From Sphingomonas sp. So64.6b (GTDB lineage Bacteria; Pseudomonadota; Alphaproteobacteria; Sphingomonadales; Sphingomonadaceae), in the NCBI RefSeq assembly GCF_014171475.1, contig NZ_CP048817.1, positions 434,001 through 498,000 on the forward strand: a stretch of 64,000 nucleotides of DNA, read 5' to 3'. Position numbers and translations under genes: made by a program. Shown one piece after another: positions 20,186-29,145 of this stretch. The number at the start of each line of letters is the position of its first letter. The first letter of the stretch is position 1. The notes beneath the pieces were generated by a model, which did no database searches, was not told the origin of the DNA, and saw only the letters and a list, made by a program, of their open reading frames with translations.

Positions 20186-20977
20186 GTGCAGCGTATCCAT
20201 AGAAACTGGCTGCCGGAGCCGGCGCTCGGCGGCGCCGTGCTGGCAGGACTGCTCGACGACGCGATCCGGCAATGGTCGAACCACTGGTTCGTCCGTACGG
20301 TCGTGCGCGCGATCGATCCCGTTACGCCTCCCGCAGCGATGTCTGACCTGGGCGATGGGGGATATTGGATGAAGGCCGGCCAGAGCCTGGCGATCGCCGT
20401 GCCCACCGCGACGCAGCTCGGATTGGCCGCAAGAATGCTCGACACGTCGGCACCGGAAGCTTCGCTGAGCGATGCGGATCGAGGGATCGTCGAGGAACTC
20501 GCGCGCGCATGCCTCGACAATCTTGCGCTGCGCGTCGCACAGGCGTTCAGAGTGTCCGATGACATGTCATGGGTCGTTGCCGATGGAGGCGAGGTACCAA
20601 TTATCATCGCGCCGCGCGCACTTGACGTTGGCGTCGACCCGCAATCGTCCTTGCTGCGGATTATGGTCAGCGAGGATCTGCTGATCGAGCGGCTCAAGGC
20701 GGGCATGCCGACTGCGCCCCGTGGCGCAGCGCTGCCGCCGATCGCGGTCGGTTTGGCATTACAGTCGGTGGCGGTGTCGGCCTCGCTCGGTCGATGTTCG
20801 CTTACCGTTGCCGAGATGTCGGAGTTGAGCGAGGGCGATGTCCTGATCTTCGACCGCGACGTCCACAAGCCCCTTGCGCTTGTCCTCGATGGCATGGCCG
20901 TCATTCCCGGAAAATGCACAATAGATCAGGACGACGATGGTCTGCGGCTCAAACTCGTCGAACCCATCAACAGGTAA
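20186..20977 (+). CDS. fliM: Divergent FliM/SpoA-family switch protein
   Basis: 263 residues from a GTG at 20186 preceded by AAGGGACGG; a GTG at 20147 would add 13 residues and overlap flgE. The C-terminal part (LALQSVAVSASLGRCSLTVAEMSELSEGDVLIFDRD) is a SpoA/FliN-like beta-domain. The N-terminal part (NWLPEPALGGAVLAGLLDDAIRQWSNHW) lacks the LSQxEIDALL peptide that binds phosphorylated CheY in canonical FliM (about 330 residues), and the CheC-like middle is not evident. It lies directly before fliN. It probably forms the C-ring or sorting platform without normal CheY control; this last point is inference. Confidence 0.7.
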   Translation: MQRIHRNWLPEPALGGAVLAGLLDDAIRQWSNHWFVRTVVRAIDPVTPPAAMSDLGDGGYWMKAGQSLAIAVPTATQLGLAARMLDTSAPEASLSDADRGIVEELARACLDNLALRVAQAFRVSDDMSWVVADGGEVPIIIAPRALDVGVDPQSSLLRIMVSEDLLIERLKAGMPTAPRGAALPPIAVGLALQSVAVSASLGRCSLTVAEMSELSEGDVLIFDRDVHKPLALVLDGMAVIPGKCTIDQDDDGLRLKLVEPINR

Positions 20978-20983
20978 TTCAAC

Positions 20984-21280
20984 ATGACCGAACACAAGAT
21001 CAAGGCTGGCGTCGCGCCCGCCGGGGCGCAGCCGACCGCGGACCGCGGGATCAACACCAGGCTTATCGAGGCGGTCGAGGTTAGCCTGGATGGCCATCTC
21101 GGCCGGGCTAGAATGACGATCGCCGAACTGAGCGCTCTCGAACGTGACGCGGTGATCACGCTCGATGCGGCGCTCAATTCCGCGGTCGAGCTTCGGCTTA
21201 ATGGCGTCACCGTCGCACGCGGCGAACTGGTCGCGGTCGGTGACAATTTTGCCGTGAGACTGACCGAGATCGGCCAGTGA
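20984..21280 (+). CDS. fliN: Flagellar switch protein FliN
   Basis: 98 residues. The SpoA domain is clear: NTRLIEAVEVSLDGHLGRARMTIAELSALERDAVITLDAALNSAVELRLNGVTVARGELVAVGDNFAVRLTEI, with the family's RLNG..VARGE.V.V...F..R motif. It forms the base of the C ring and helps dock the FliH-FliI export complex. It lies 6 bases after the fliM-like gene and overlaps fliO (GTGA). Confidence 0.93.
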   Translation: MTEHKIKAGVAPAGAQPTADRGINTRLIEAVEVSLDGHLGRARMTIAELSALERDAVITLDAALNSAVELRLNGVTVARGELVAVGDNFAVRLTEIGQ

Positions 21281-21699
21281 AACGGGCGCTGCGATTCCTG
21301 CCGGTCTTCTTTTTATGGACGCCGCCGGCCTGGGCCGGCCATGCGGTGGCGGGCGCGCGGACCAGGTCCTTGGGGGGCGGTGGCGACCTCGATATCTCGC
21401 TCGGCAGGATCATTATCTCGCTGGTGATCTGCATTGTCATCGCCGGCCTTGCCGCGCTGCTGATCAAGCAACGTGGCGGCAAGTTCGACCTGAAGGCATG
21501 GCTCGCTCGGATCGAGCCGCGCACCGGCGAAATTCGCATCGTCGAGACCCGAAGGCTCAGCCTGCACGCGGACATCAGCGTGGTCAGGCATGGCGACCGC
21601 GAATATCTACTCCTGCTGCAGCAGAACAATGCGCAGATCCTGCGGGAGCGCGCGTTCCCACAGCCGCTTGATGCCGAGCAGGGTTCGCCATGCGATTAA
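21277..21699 (+). CDS. fliO: Flagellar biosynthesis protein FliO
   Basis: 140 residues. A signal-like N-terminus (residues 1-20) and a single strong TM segment (about 44-66, ISLGRIIISLVICIVIAGLAALLI) precede a cytoplasmic domain with the FliO-type pattern EIRIVETRRLSLHADISVVRHGDREYLLLL. FliO assists FliP complex assembly. It is located between fliN and fliP, overlapping both. Confidence 0.85.
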   Translation: MKRALRFLPVFFLWTPPAWAGHAVAGARTRSLGGGGDLDISLGRIIISLVICIVIAGLAALLIKQRGGKFDLKAWLARIEPRTGEIRIVETRRLSLHADISVVRHGDREYLLLLQQNNAQILRERAFPQPLDAEQGSPCD

Positions 21700-22406
21700 G
21701 GACAATCGCCTGTGTCGCGCTGTCCGGCGGGATGCTTGTGGTATCGACGCCTGCCTGGGCCGCAGCCTCGGGCGGTGGCCTGTCGTCCGACGTGGTGCGC
21801 ACCGCCCTGATCCTCACCTTGCTCGCAGTCGTGCCATCGATCCTGATCTGCATGACCAGTTTCGTGCGCATCATCATTGTGCTGTCGATGGTCCGGCATG
21901 CCTTTGGCATGCCCGAGACGCCGCCCAACCCGGTGCTGATCAGCCTCGCATTGTTCCTGACCGCGTTCACCATGTCGCCGACGCTGACTGCTCTCAATAC
22001 GTCCGCGATCCAGCCGTTGCTCGCCAACCGGATCGGCGTGGAGGAAGCGATTGCCAAGGGCAGTGCGCCGTTGCGTGACTTCATGCTTGCCCAGACCCGC
22101 GACGCCGATATCGAGGCAATCTATTCGATCGCCAATGCGACGCCACCCGAGCGACCCGAGCAGGTCGATATCCTCAAGCTTGCACCCGCCTTCATGCTCA
22201 ATGAATTACGCGTTTCGTTCACGATCGGTTTCGTCATCCTGCTGCCGTTCCTGCTGATCGACCTGGTCGTGTCCGCGATCCTGCTTGCGCTGGGCATGAT
22301 GATGGTACCGCCGGCGACGATCTCGCTGCCGATCAAATTGCTTATGTTCGTGCTGATCGACGGCTGGAGCCTGATCCTCCAGGGAGTGCTGGGAAGCTTC
22401 CGCTGA
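21690..22406 (+). CDS. fliP: Flagellar export gate protein FliP
   Basis: 238 residues, typical. A cleavable signal peptide (residues 1-26) is followed by the hallmark LTLLAVVPSILICMTSFVRIIIVLSMVRHAFGMPETPPNPVLISLALFLTAF, a periplasmic loop, and PAFMLNELRVSFTIGFVILLPFLLIDLVVSAILLALGMMMVPPATISLPIKLLMFVLIDGW. FliP forms the core of the export channel with FliQ and FliR. The stop overlaps the sigma-factor start (TGATG). Confidence 0.97.
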   Translation: MRLRTIACVALSGGMLVVSTPAWAAASGGGLSSDVVRTALILTLLAVVPSILICMTSFVRIIIVLSMVRHAFGMPETPPNPVLISLALFLTAFTMSPTLTALNTSAIQPLLANRIGVEEAIAKGSAPLRDFMLAQTRDADIEAIYSIANATPPERPEQVDILKLAPAFMLNELRVSFTIGFVILLPFLLIDLVVSAILLALGMMMVPPATISLPIKLLMFVLIDGWSLILQGVLGSFR

Positions 22407-23134
22407 TGCCCGGCCGCGACCCGTCGGGACTTGAACTGGTCATCGATCCGGTGCGCCAGGAAGCCTCGTTATGGCGTCGTTACCGTTTCGAGGACGATCT
22501 GCGCTGTCGCGAAACCTTGTTCAATCGCTATTTCTCTCTCGCAAGGGCGGTCGCCGCGCGGCTCTTCCGTCAGCGCATGACCACCCGGCTCGATCGCGGC
22601 GATTTCGATCAATTCGCTTGCGAGGGATTGCTCCATGCGCTCGATCGTTATGATCCGCTGCGCGGCGTGCCCTTCAGCGCCTATGCCCGGCGCCGGATCG
22701 CCGGCAATGTCGCCGATGGCATTGCCACGATGAGCGAAATCGATGCGCAATTGAGCCATCGCCACCGGATCGAACAGGAGCGGCTGCGGTCGATCGTGTC
22801 GGAGGGCGGCGATGCGATCGCTTCATTGTCTGACCTGGTGGTCGGCCTGGCGCTCGGACTGATGCTGGAAGGCACCGGCCTGATCGATCAGGCTGCGGCG
22901 GATACCCGCCCTAACGCCTATGATAGTCTTGCCTGGCGCGAATCTCAGGCAATTCTGGTCGGCGAAGTGAGCGTGCTACCGGACAAGGAGCAGGTCGTGA
23001 TACGTCAGCATTATGATCATGGGCTGCCGTTTACGCAGATCGCCGAGTTGATGGGGCTGAGCCGGGGGCGTGTATCGCAACTGCACCATGCCGCCCTAGG
23101 CCGGTTGCGAAAACGATTGAGAGCAAGGGGATAA
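22406..23134 (+). CDS. fliA: Flagellar sigma28-type RNA polymerase sigma factor
   Basis: 242 residues. Region 2 is recognisable (LFNRYFSLARAVAARLF ... GDFDQFACEGLLHALDRYDPLRGVPFSAYARRRIAGNVADGI), and region 4 (LPDKEQVVIRQHYDHGLPFTQIAELMGLSRGRVSQLHHAALGRLRKRL) has the HTH that reads the -35 element. FliA/WhiG-type factors direct late flagellar genes. The gene is inside the locus and coupled to fliP, so the locus carries its own transcription factor. Its targets are unknown: no filament genes are present here. Confidence 0.9.
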   Translation: MPGRDPSGLELVIDPVRQEASLWRRYRFEDDLRCRETLFNRYFSLARAVAARLFRQRMTTRLDRGDFDQFACEGLLHALDRYDPLRGVPFSAYARRRIAGNVADGIATMSEIDAQLSHRHRIEQERLRSIVSEGGDAIASLSDLVVGLALGLMLEGTGLIDQAAADTRPNAYDSLAWRESQAILVGEVSVLPDKEQVVIRQHYDHGLPFTQIAELMGLSRGRVSQLHHAALGRLRKRLRARG

Positions 23135-23137
23135 AGC

Positions 23138-23722
23138 GTGATGACGAGCGTGACATTATGCAGCGACGACGAGCTGCAGGAACTGATGGCGGCGATGCAG
23201 TCGGACGACCGGGACGAGCTGCAGCGCGCTGACCGGCTGATCGACGCCTATCCGGCCGACCCGAGGCTGCATTTCCTGCGCGGCTCGGTCCTGGCCTCGA
23301 TTGGCCGCCCGATCGAGGCGCTGCCGTCATTGAAGCAGGCGGTAGCGCTCGCACCCGATTTCGCGATCGCACGCTTTCAGCTCGGTTTCTTCCAGCTCTC
23401 CTCAGGTGAAGCGGTTGATGCGCTGACGACCTGGGGCCCGATCGCGCTGTTGCCGGAGGGCCATTATCTGCGCTTCTTCGTCGGTGGTCTGACTCATCTG
23501 ATCCGCGACGAGTTCGATGAGGCGATCGCGCGCTTCAATGAAGGGATTGCCGTCAACGAGGAAAATCCGGCACTGAACGGCGACATGCAGCTGATCATCC
23601 GCCAGATCGGCGATGTCCAGAACGCGGTCGCATCGGACGCCGAGGCGGCCGAGGGCGGCGACACGGCATCGGCCACTAGCTTCCTGCTCGATCAGTTCTC
23701 CGGGCAGAAGCGGCCGAACTGA
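23138..23722 (+). CDS. TPR-repeat protein of the flagellar locus
   Basis: 194 residues; the start is GTG 23138 or ATG 23141, after AAGGGG. Three to four TPR-like helical pairs are seen (ADPRLHFLRGSVLASIGRPIEALPSLKQAVALAPDFAIARFQLGFFQLSSGEAVDAL; RDEFDEAIARFNEGIAVNEENPALNGDM). TPR proteins act as chaperones or scaffolds. It is 3 bases after the sigma factor, so it is probably part of the same transcript. Specific partners cannot be told from the sequence. Confidence 0.8.
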   Translation: MMTSVTLCSDDELQELMAAMQSDDRDELQRADRLIDAYPADPRLHFLRGSVLASIGRPIEALPSLKQAVALAPDFAIARFQLGFFQLSSGEAVDALTTWGPIALLPEGHYLRFFVGGLTHLIRDEFDEAIARFNEGIAVNEENPALNGDMQLIIRQIGDVQNAVASDAEAAEGGDTASATSFLLDQFSGQKRPN

Positions 23723-23727
23723 CCGGT

Positions 23728-24072
23728 ATGACCCGGATCAATCCCGCGGATCAGGTCCTGCTGCTGTTGCAGGAACAGCTCAACAGGCTGGGCAAGGACC
23801 GCGCCGCGCCGCGCGGGCGGCCCGCTCCGGCGCAGGGCCCCACGCCAGAACCGATGGCGCGGCTCCGCGCCCTGGCGGGACGCGACGGCATTACCGATGA
23901 GGATATGAAGCGTGCGCTGGTTCGCGGCCTGATCATCCAACAACTCGGCGAAGCGATTGGTAACGACCCCGCCTTTGAAGCTGTCGCGGGCGATGTCGCG
24001 CGGATCATCGGCGCGTCTCCCGCCGGGCGCGAGTTGCTCGACCGCGCGATGCGCCAGCTCTCCGCCCCCTGA
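23728..24072 (+). CDS. Small conserved-looking protein at the end of the flagellar run, unknown function
   Basis: 114 residues. A proline-rich linker (RGRPAPAQGPTPEP, about 28-42) joins an N-terminal helix (DQVLLLLQEQLNRLGKD) to a helical C-terminal domain (DEDMKRALVRGLIIQQLGEAIGNDPAFEAVAGDVARIIGASPAGRELLDRAMRQL). There is no signal peptide or TM segment. It is 5 bases after the TPR gene and ends 15 bases before the convergent TPR gene. Codon use matches its neighbours. I do not recognise the family. Confidence 0.65.
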   Translation: MTRINPADQVLLLLQEQLNRLGKDRAAPRGRPAPAQGPTPEPMARLRALAGRDGITDEDMKRALVRGLIIQQLGEAIGNDPAFEAVAGDVARIIGASPAGRELLDRAMRQLSAP

Positions 24073-24087
24073 TGGACCATTCTCGGC

Positions 24088-25233
24088 TCAGCCGGCGCCC
24101 AGGCCCATCTTCGCCAGTGCCTGCCCGATCGTGCGGCCGCTCTCGCCAATCGGCGTTCGCGCCGCATGATCGAAGATCCGCCGCGCGGTGACCTGATCGC
24201 CGCCGCTGGCCGCGATCAGCGACTTGGCGAGCGCCGCGGAATAGCATTTGCGATCGAGCCGCAGCGCGATGTCGCTCTTGCGTGTCGCCTCCGCGATGTC
24301 GCCGCCGAGCAGATCGAGCACCGCGAGTGACCCATGGGTCTCGGCGAAGGTCGCATCGAGCGCCATTGCCGCCTCGAATCGTGCCCGGCTCGTGATCGTG
24401 TCACCCGCAACGAAATACGCCCATCCCGCCGCAATCCACGAGCCGAGATGATCGCCGAACAATTCAGCGCCATGATCGATATCCGCTGCGGCGCTCGCAC
24501 TCTCACCCGTCATCAGCTTCGCCAGGCCAAGACCGATCCAGGCGCGGGGCAAAGATGGGTTGGCGGCGAGCGCCAGGTCAAACAGAAAGACCGCCTCGGT
24601 GGCCCGCTCATGCCCGAGCGCGAGCGTGCCCTTTGTGGTCAGCGCGTCGGGATGCGCACCGGCCTTGGCCGCGCAGGCCTCGGCCAGCGCTTCGTCGTCA
24701 ATGTCCAGCGCCAGGACAGAGACCGCTGCCATCAGGCCGTGATGGTCGGGATGGAGCGTGATATAGTCGCGTGCAACCTCGCCCGCCGCGTCGAAATCCC
24801 CAACTTCATGCAGCAGCTGAACCCGCAGCATCGCGGCCTGGGCAAGGTCGCGGGCGCTGTCGTCGTCGAGTATCTCGAGCGCCGCTTCGAACTCCTTTAA
24901 ATTGGCGCGCGCCCAGGCAAGGTTGAAGCGCACTGCACTATCCTTGGCGCCGTCCGCGACCAACCTGCTGAATATCTCTGCGGCCCGGTCGAATCGTTTT
25001 GCCTGGAGCGCAGCAAGACCGGCAAGATTGGCTTCGCGCGGCGGCAGCGGAGTGATCGCCGCATAGCGGTCAAGCAAGTCGCCGGCGATCTGGGCCTCGT
25101 GCGCATCGAGCGCGGCTTCGGCGGTGTCCGCGAGCAGCGCGAGATTGCCAGGGTCGCTTTCGAGCAGCCGCAACAGCATGGCCATCCGGTCCGTGCGTGC
25201 GGTGTCGGCATCGTGGTCAGCGAACTCGGTCAT
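24088..25233 (-). CDS. TPR-repeat protein downstream of flhA
   Basis: 381 residues composed almost entirely of tandem TPR-like helical pairs (ANLAGLAALQAKRFDRAAEIFSRLVADGAKDSAVRFNLAWARANLKEFEAALEIL; LGLAKLMTGESASAAADIDHGAELFGDHLGSWIAAGWAYFVAGDTITSRARFEAAMALDATFAETHGSLAVLDLLGGDIAEATRKSDIAL). There is no signal peptide. It lies 30 bases downstream of flhA on the same strand and ends tail-to-tail with the rightward flagellar run. Role unknown; a flagellar assembly or regulatory scaffold is inferred from position only. Confidence 0.85.
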   Translation of the reverse strand: MTEFADHDADTARTDRMAMLLRLLESDPGNLALLADTAEAALDAHEAQIAGDLLDRYAAITPLPPREANLAGLAALQAKRFDRAAEIFSRLVADGAKDSAVRFNLAWARANLKEFEAALEILDDDSARDLAQAAMLRVQLLHEVGDFDAAGEVARDYITLHPDHHGLMAAVSVLALDIDDEALAEACAAKAGAHPDALTTKGTLALGHERATEAVFLFDLALAANPSLPRAWIGLGLAKLMTGESASAAADIDHGAELFGDHLGSWIAAGWAYFVAGDTITSRARFEAAMALDATFAETHGSLAVLDLLGGDIAEATRKSDIALRLDRKCYSAALAKSLIAASGGDQVTARRIFDHAARTPIGESGRTIGQALAKMGLGAG

Positions 25234-25263
25234 GATACGTCCTTCGAGCTTTTAAGGCGGCGA

Positions 25264-27294
25264 TCATGCTTCCATCCGCACGATGTCGAATGATCGCAGA
25301 TTGATGCGCATTGGAATTTCGTTGACCGACAGCACTGACAATTTGGGGACGCTGCGCCGGGTAAAGGCTTTCAAATGGCGCCGCAGTTCAGGGCCGCACA
25401 GCAGGACCGGCGCACGCCCGTCGCGGTACATCGCCTCAGCCATGGTCGATAATTTGCGGATGAGTTGCTCGGCGAGCCGCGGTTCGACCAGCATCGCACC
25501 CGATGCCGCGCTCTGCCCCAGATTGGCCGAAATCTGGTTTTCGATTCGCGGATCGAGACTGAGTACCGCCAAATCGACATGCTTGCCGCGCAGCTGGTGG
25601 CAAATCGAATAGCTGATGCGTTGCCGAACGAGCTCGGTCAGTTCAGCCGGGTCCTTTTGGGTCCGGGACAGATCGAGCAGATGCTCGAGGATCAGGTCGA
25701 AATTGGCCACCGAGACGCCTTCGGCCAGCAGATTCTGCACGACGCGCTGGATGTCGGCGATGGCAAGCGCGTTCGGGATCAGCTCCTCGACCAGACCGGG
25801 CTGCTGTTCGCGGGCGTCCTCCAGCATCTTCACCACGACGTTGCGCGTGACCAGGGTCGCCATTTCGCTGCGTACGATCTCGGCAAAATGGGTGACCATG
25901 ACGGTGACCGGATCGACCACCCGCAGTCCCAATTCGCGCGCTTCGTCCGCGAGAGACCGGTCGATCCATGTCGCCGGCAGGCCAAAGGCGGGATCGCGCG
26001 CCTCGATGCCGGGCAGGGTCGTCGGCTTGTCGTCGCTGCGCACCGCCAGCACGGAATTCGGATGGATCTCGGCCAGCGCAAAGCGCGAACCGAACAGGCG
26101 GATCTCATATTCCAGCGCGCCGAGGCCGGCCCCGTCGGCCACGCGGACGGCGGGAAATCCGATGCCATAGTCCTGCTCATGCAGGCGACGCAAACTCGCG
26201 ATCCGATCCATGATGATCGGTTCTTCGTCTTTCCAGGCATCTCCCAGCTCACTGCCGAGGCGGAGTTCGAGTGCCGGCGTTGGTCCGGTGCCGACCATGG
26301 CGCCGTCATCGACGATCATGCCCTTCTCGCTCGCGGCGAGTTCGGTGGCGGCGAGGCGCGCGCGATACCAGCCGAACAGCGACAGCGCGATGATCAGGAC
26401 GATCGGCCATTTCGGCATGCCCGGGAGCAGCAACAGGATCATCAGCGCGCCCGCGACGATCAGCGGAATCCGCGGGACCGATGCGAGCTGTCTGAACACC
26501 TCGGTGCTAAGCTGCCGATCGGCCGCCGAGCGCGTGACGATGATCCCCGTCGCGATCGCGATGATCAGTGCGGGAAGCTGGGTCGCGATGCCGTCGCCGA
26601 TCGTCAGCAACGAGAAGTGCTGAAGCGCGTCGGACCACTCCATGCCCATCTGGACGACGCCGACGATCCAGCCGGCGATGATGTTGATCAGCAGGATGAT
26701 GATGCCGGCGATCGCATCGCCCTTCACGAACTTGCTCGCGCCATCCATCGCACCGTAAAAGGATGCTTCCTTTTCCAGTTCCTCGCGCCGCCGCACCGCT
26801 TCCTTCTGGTCGATCAGACCCATGTTGAGGTCGGCATCGATGCTCATCTGCTGGCCGGGCATCGAATCGAGCGTGAAGCGCGCGGCGACCTCCGACACGC
26901 GCTGCGCCCCCGATGTCACCACGACATATTGAACGACCACCAGGATCAGGAAAACCACCAGGCCGATCACGAAATTGCCTTGTACGGCAAAGGTCCCGAT
27001 CGAGGCGATGACATCGCCCGCGCTGCCGCCGGTCAGGATCAGCCGCGTGGCCGCGACGTTGAGCGACAGGCGGTATAGCGTCGCGACGAGCAGCAGCGAG
27101 GGAAAGGTTGAGAATTCGACCGGTTTGCCGACATAGAAGGTCAGCAGCAGGATGGTGAGCCCCAGCCCGAAATTGATGATGATCGCGAGATCGAGCAGCG
27201 CCGGCGGAATCGGCGAGAACAGGATCACGAGGATCAGGATCATCCCGATGACCAAGGCCAGGTCCTTGGTGTTGCTGAGTAGCCGGTTGATCAT
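25264..27294 (-). CDS. flhA: Flagellar export gate protein FlhA
   Basis: 676 residues, close to the usual 690. The N-terminal half has seven to eight TM segments and the FHIPEP-type motif region (FPSLLLVATLYRLSLNVAATRLIL; FTLDSMPGQQMSIDADLNMGLIDQKEAVRRREELEKEASFYGAMDGASKFVKGDAIAGIIIL). The C-terminal cytoplasmic domain (about 340-676) forms the docking ring for substrate-chaperone complexes. It overlaps flhB by 4 bases and belongs to the fliQ-fliR-flhB-flhA-TPR run. Confidence 0.97.
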   Translation of the reverse strand: MINRLLSNTKDLALVIGMILILVILFSPIPPALLDLAIIINFGLGLTILLLTFYVGKPVEFSTFPSLLLVATLYRLSLNVAATRLILTGGSAGDVIASIGTFAVQGNFVIGLVVFLILVVVQYVVVTSGAQRVSEVAARFTLDSMPGQQMSIDADLNMGLIDQKEAVRRREELEKEASFYGAMDGASKFVKGDAIAGIIILLINIIAGWIVGVVQMGMEWSDALQHFSLLTIGDGIATQLPALIIAIATGIIVTRSAADRQLSTEVFRQLASVPRIPLIVAGALMILLLLPGMPKWPIVLIIALSLFGWYRARLAATELAASEKGMIVDDGAMVGTGPTPALELRLGSELGDAWKDEEPIIMDRIASLRRLHEQDYGIGFPAVRVADGAGLGALEYEIRLFGSRFALAEIHPNSVLAVRSDDKPTTLPGIEARDPAFGLPATWIDRSLADEARELGLRVVDPVTVMVTHFAEIVRSEMATLVTRNVVVKMLEDAREQQPGLVEELIPNALAIADIQRVVQNLLAEGVSVANFDLILEHLLDLSRTQKDPAELTELVRQRISYSICHQLRGKHVDLAVLSLDPRIENQISANLGQSAASGAMLVEPRLAEQLIRKLSTMAEAMYRDGRAPVLLCGPELRRHLKAFTRRSVPKLSVLSVNEIPMRINLRSFDIVRMEA

Positions 27295-28379
27295 CGAGGG
27301 TCCTTGTCGGCCGATTGCATCTGCATTTCAGCCAGCTTGTAATAATATTCCGCCACGGCGTGATAATGCTCCTGGCCGATCTCGCGGCCGGGCTCGCAGG
27401 CGGCGTAGAGCGCGCGCGCAAGTGCCGGGCTTTCGAAGATCGGAATACCCAGCCGGTGCGCCAAGGTCTTCAGCGTCAGGGCATGGAGATTGCGCCCCTT
27501 GGCGCGCACGACCGGGGCACCCGGCTTGGCGCGATCATAGCCAAGCGCCACCGCGACATGCTCCGGGTTAACGATCAGCATGTCCGATCCGGGGAGCGCG
27601 CCCAGTCCGCCAGACCGTTTGACGAACTCGGCATGGAGTTGCTTGCGCTTGCTCTTGATGCGCGGATCGCCCTCGCGTTCCTTGGCTTCGCGGGTCACGT
27701 CGCGCCGGCTCATGCGCATCTGCTTGCGGAACTCGCCGCGTGTGAGGATCTGGTCCAGCGCTGCGAAAAAGAAAGCGATCGCGATGAAAGTCCACAGCAT
27801 CGTTATCGCCGAACTGCGCAGCGCTGCGCTGAGCGTCCACGCGTCGTTGATCGCGCTGCCATGATCGCGGATCGCGCGACGTATCAGGAGAACAGCGACG
27901 ACTGTGTAGACGCTCATCTTGAGCACGCTCTTGAGCGCTTCCTTGACCAATCGCATCGAGAACAGCCGTTTGAACCCCTTGGCCGGGTTGATGCGGCCGA
28001 AATCGGGCTTGAGCGGCTCCGCGCTGAATACGAACCCGCGGAGCTGGATGATCTCGAGCAAACCGACGATCGCGACGACCGTCCCGCCGAACAGGACGAT
28101 TGCCTGGAGCGCCGGCCAATAGGATCCGGCGACGATCGCGGTCGCTTCGTGCGGATCGCCCGCGCGCTCCATCCCGACCGCGAGTGCCCGGCGCATCATT
28201 TCGGCAAGCCGGCCGACCAGTGCCTCCCCGGCGATGGTCAGAAAGCCGGCAAGGGCGAGCAGTCCGCCGAAGAAGCTCAGATCGGTACCGCGCGCGACCG
28301 ATCCCTTTTCGCGTGCGCGCTGCAGCTTGAACGGCGTCGCTTCCTCGCTTTTATTCTGTTCCTGACTTGCCTCGGCCAT
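27291..28379 (-). CDS. flhB: Flagellar export switch protein FlhB (NPEH cleavage motif)
   Basis: 362 residues. The N-terminus EQNKSEEATPFKLQRAREKGSVARGTDL is the FlhB/SctU signature. Four TM segments follow, then a charged linker (TREAKEREGDPRIKSKRKQLHAEF) and the autocleavage region SDMLIVNPEHVAVALGYDR. The usual NPTH is NPEH here; the scissile N-P pair is kept. FlhB switches export from rod/hook to filament substrates. It is 2 bases downstream of fliR. Confidence 0.95.
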   Translation of the reverse strand: MAEASQEQNKSEEATPFKLQRAREKGSVARGTDLSFFGGLLALAGFLTIAGEALVGRLAEMMRRALAVGMERAGDPHEATAIVAGSYWPALQAIVLFGGTVVAIVGLLEIIQLRGFVFSAEPLKPDFGRINPAKGFKRLFSMRLVKEALKSVLKMSVYTVVAVLLIRRAIRDHGSAINDAWTLSAALRSSAITMLWTFIAIAFFFAALDQILTRGEFRKQMRMSRRDVTREAKEREGDPRIKSKRKQLHAEFVKRSGGLGALPGSDMLIVNPEHVAVALGYDRAKPGAPVVRAKGRNLHALTLKTLAHRLGIPIFESPALARALYAACEPGREIGQEHYHAVAEYYYKLAEMQMQSADKDPR

Positions 28380-28381
28380 GC

Positions 28382-29137
28382 TCAGATCAGCCTGGGCGCT
28401 GTTTCGAGCGCGTAACGCAGCATGCGCAAGAACAGCGATGTCGCGAGCGTGATCGCGAACGGCAGGGTGGCGAGCAGCACCATCGCTTTCACCTGAAAGC
28501 CAAGCAGCATGACATTCATCTGGGGGAGCGTGCGCGACATGAAGGCGATCACGAGATCCGACAGGAACAAGGCGAGCATGATCAGCCCGCCAAGGCCGAA
28601 GGCCATGACGAAGACGCCCGAGATATACGTGCTGAGCACGGCGATATCGCCGCCGATCGCTGCGCCGCCAAGCGGGACGCTGTCAAGCGATGCCGACCAG
28701 ATCGCCAGCAGGTCGGCCGGGCCTTCGGTCGAGAAAAAGATCATGCCCGCGGCATAGGCGAAAATGGTCCCAACCAGCGGCATACTCGATCTGGTGGTCG
28801 GATCGACCAGCACAGCCAGGCCGAACCCGGCCTGGATATCGAGCGCGCGGCCGGCCGTGAGCAGTGCGGCAAAAGCGAGCTGCAGCGACAGGGACAGCGC
28901 GATGCCGAGCAATAATTCTCCGAGCGCGGTGATGAAAAGGCCTTGTGACCAGAAATCCACCTGCCAGCTCTGCGCCGGATGGGCCGACACCAGCCAGGCA
29001 GCGAGCGAAATGCTCAGCAATACCCGGACCGTGGCGGGCACGCGCAGCAGCGTGAACGGTGCGGTGAACGCGAGCGTTGGCGCGATGCGCAAGCTGATCA
29101 GCAAAATGGCGACCGCCTTGTCAGTCAATTCACCCAT
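28382..29137 (-). CDS. fliR: Flagellar export gate protein FliR
   Basis: 251 residues from the ATG at 29137, which begins MGELTDKAVAILLISLRIAPTLAFTAPFTLLRVP. The open frame continues to 29479 but would overlap fliQ completely. Six hydrophobic segments are seen, with FliR motifs ITALGELLLGIALSLSLQLAFAALLTAGRALDIQAGFGLAVLVDP. FliR completes the FliPQR channel. It lies 8 bases downstream of fliQ. Confidence 0.93.
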   Translation of the reverse strand: MGELTDKAVAILLISLRIAPTLAFTAPFTLLRVPATVRVLLSISLAAWLVSAHPAQSWQVDFWSQGLFITALGELLLGIALSLSLQLAFAALLTAGRALDIQAGFGLAVLVDPTTRSSMPLVGTIFAYAAGMIFFSTEGPADLLAIWSASLDSVPLGGAAIGGDIAVLSTYISGVFVMAFGLGGLIMLALFLSDLVIAFMSRTLPQMNVMLLGFQVKAMVLLATLPFAITLATSLFLRMLRYALETAPRLI

Positions 29138-29145
29138 GACGGTCG

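Noticed and set aside
25465..27078. 537-codon plus-strand frame, and 27315-28415
   Set aside because: Antisense to flhA and flhB, rich in Asp, Arg and His from complementing hydrophobic codons; no plausible start or family.
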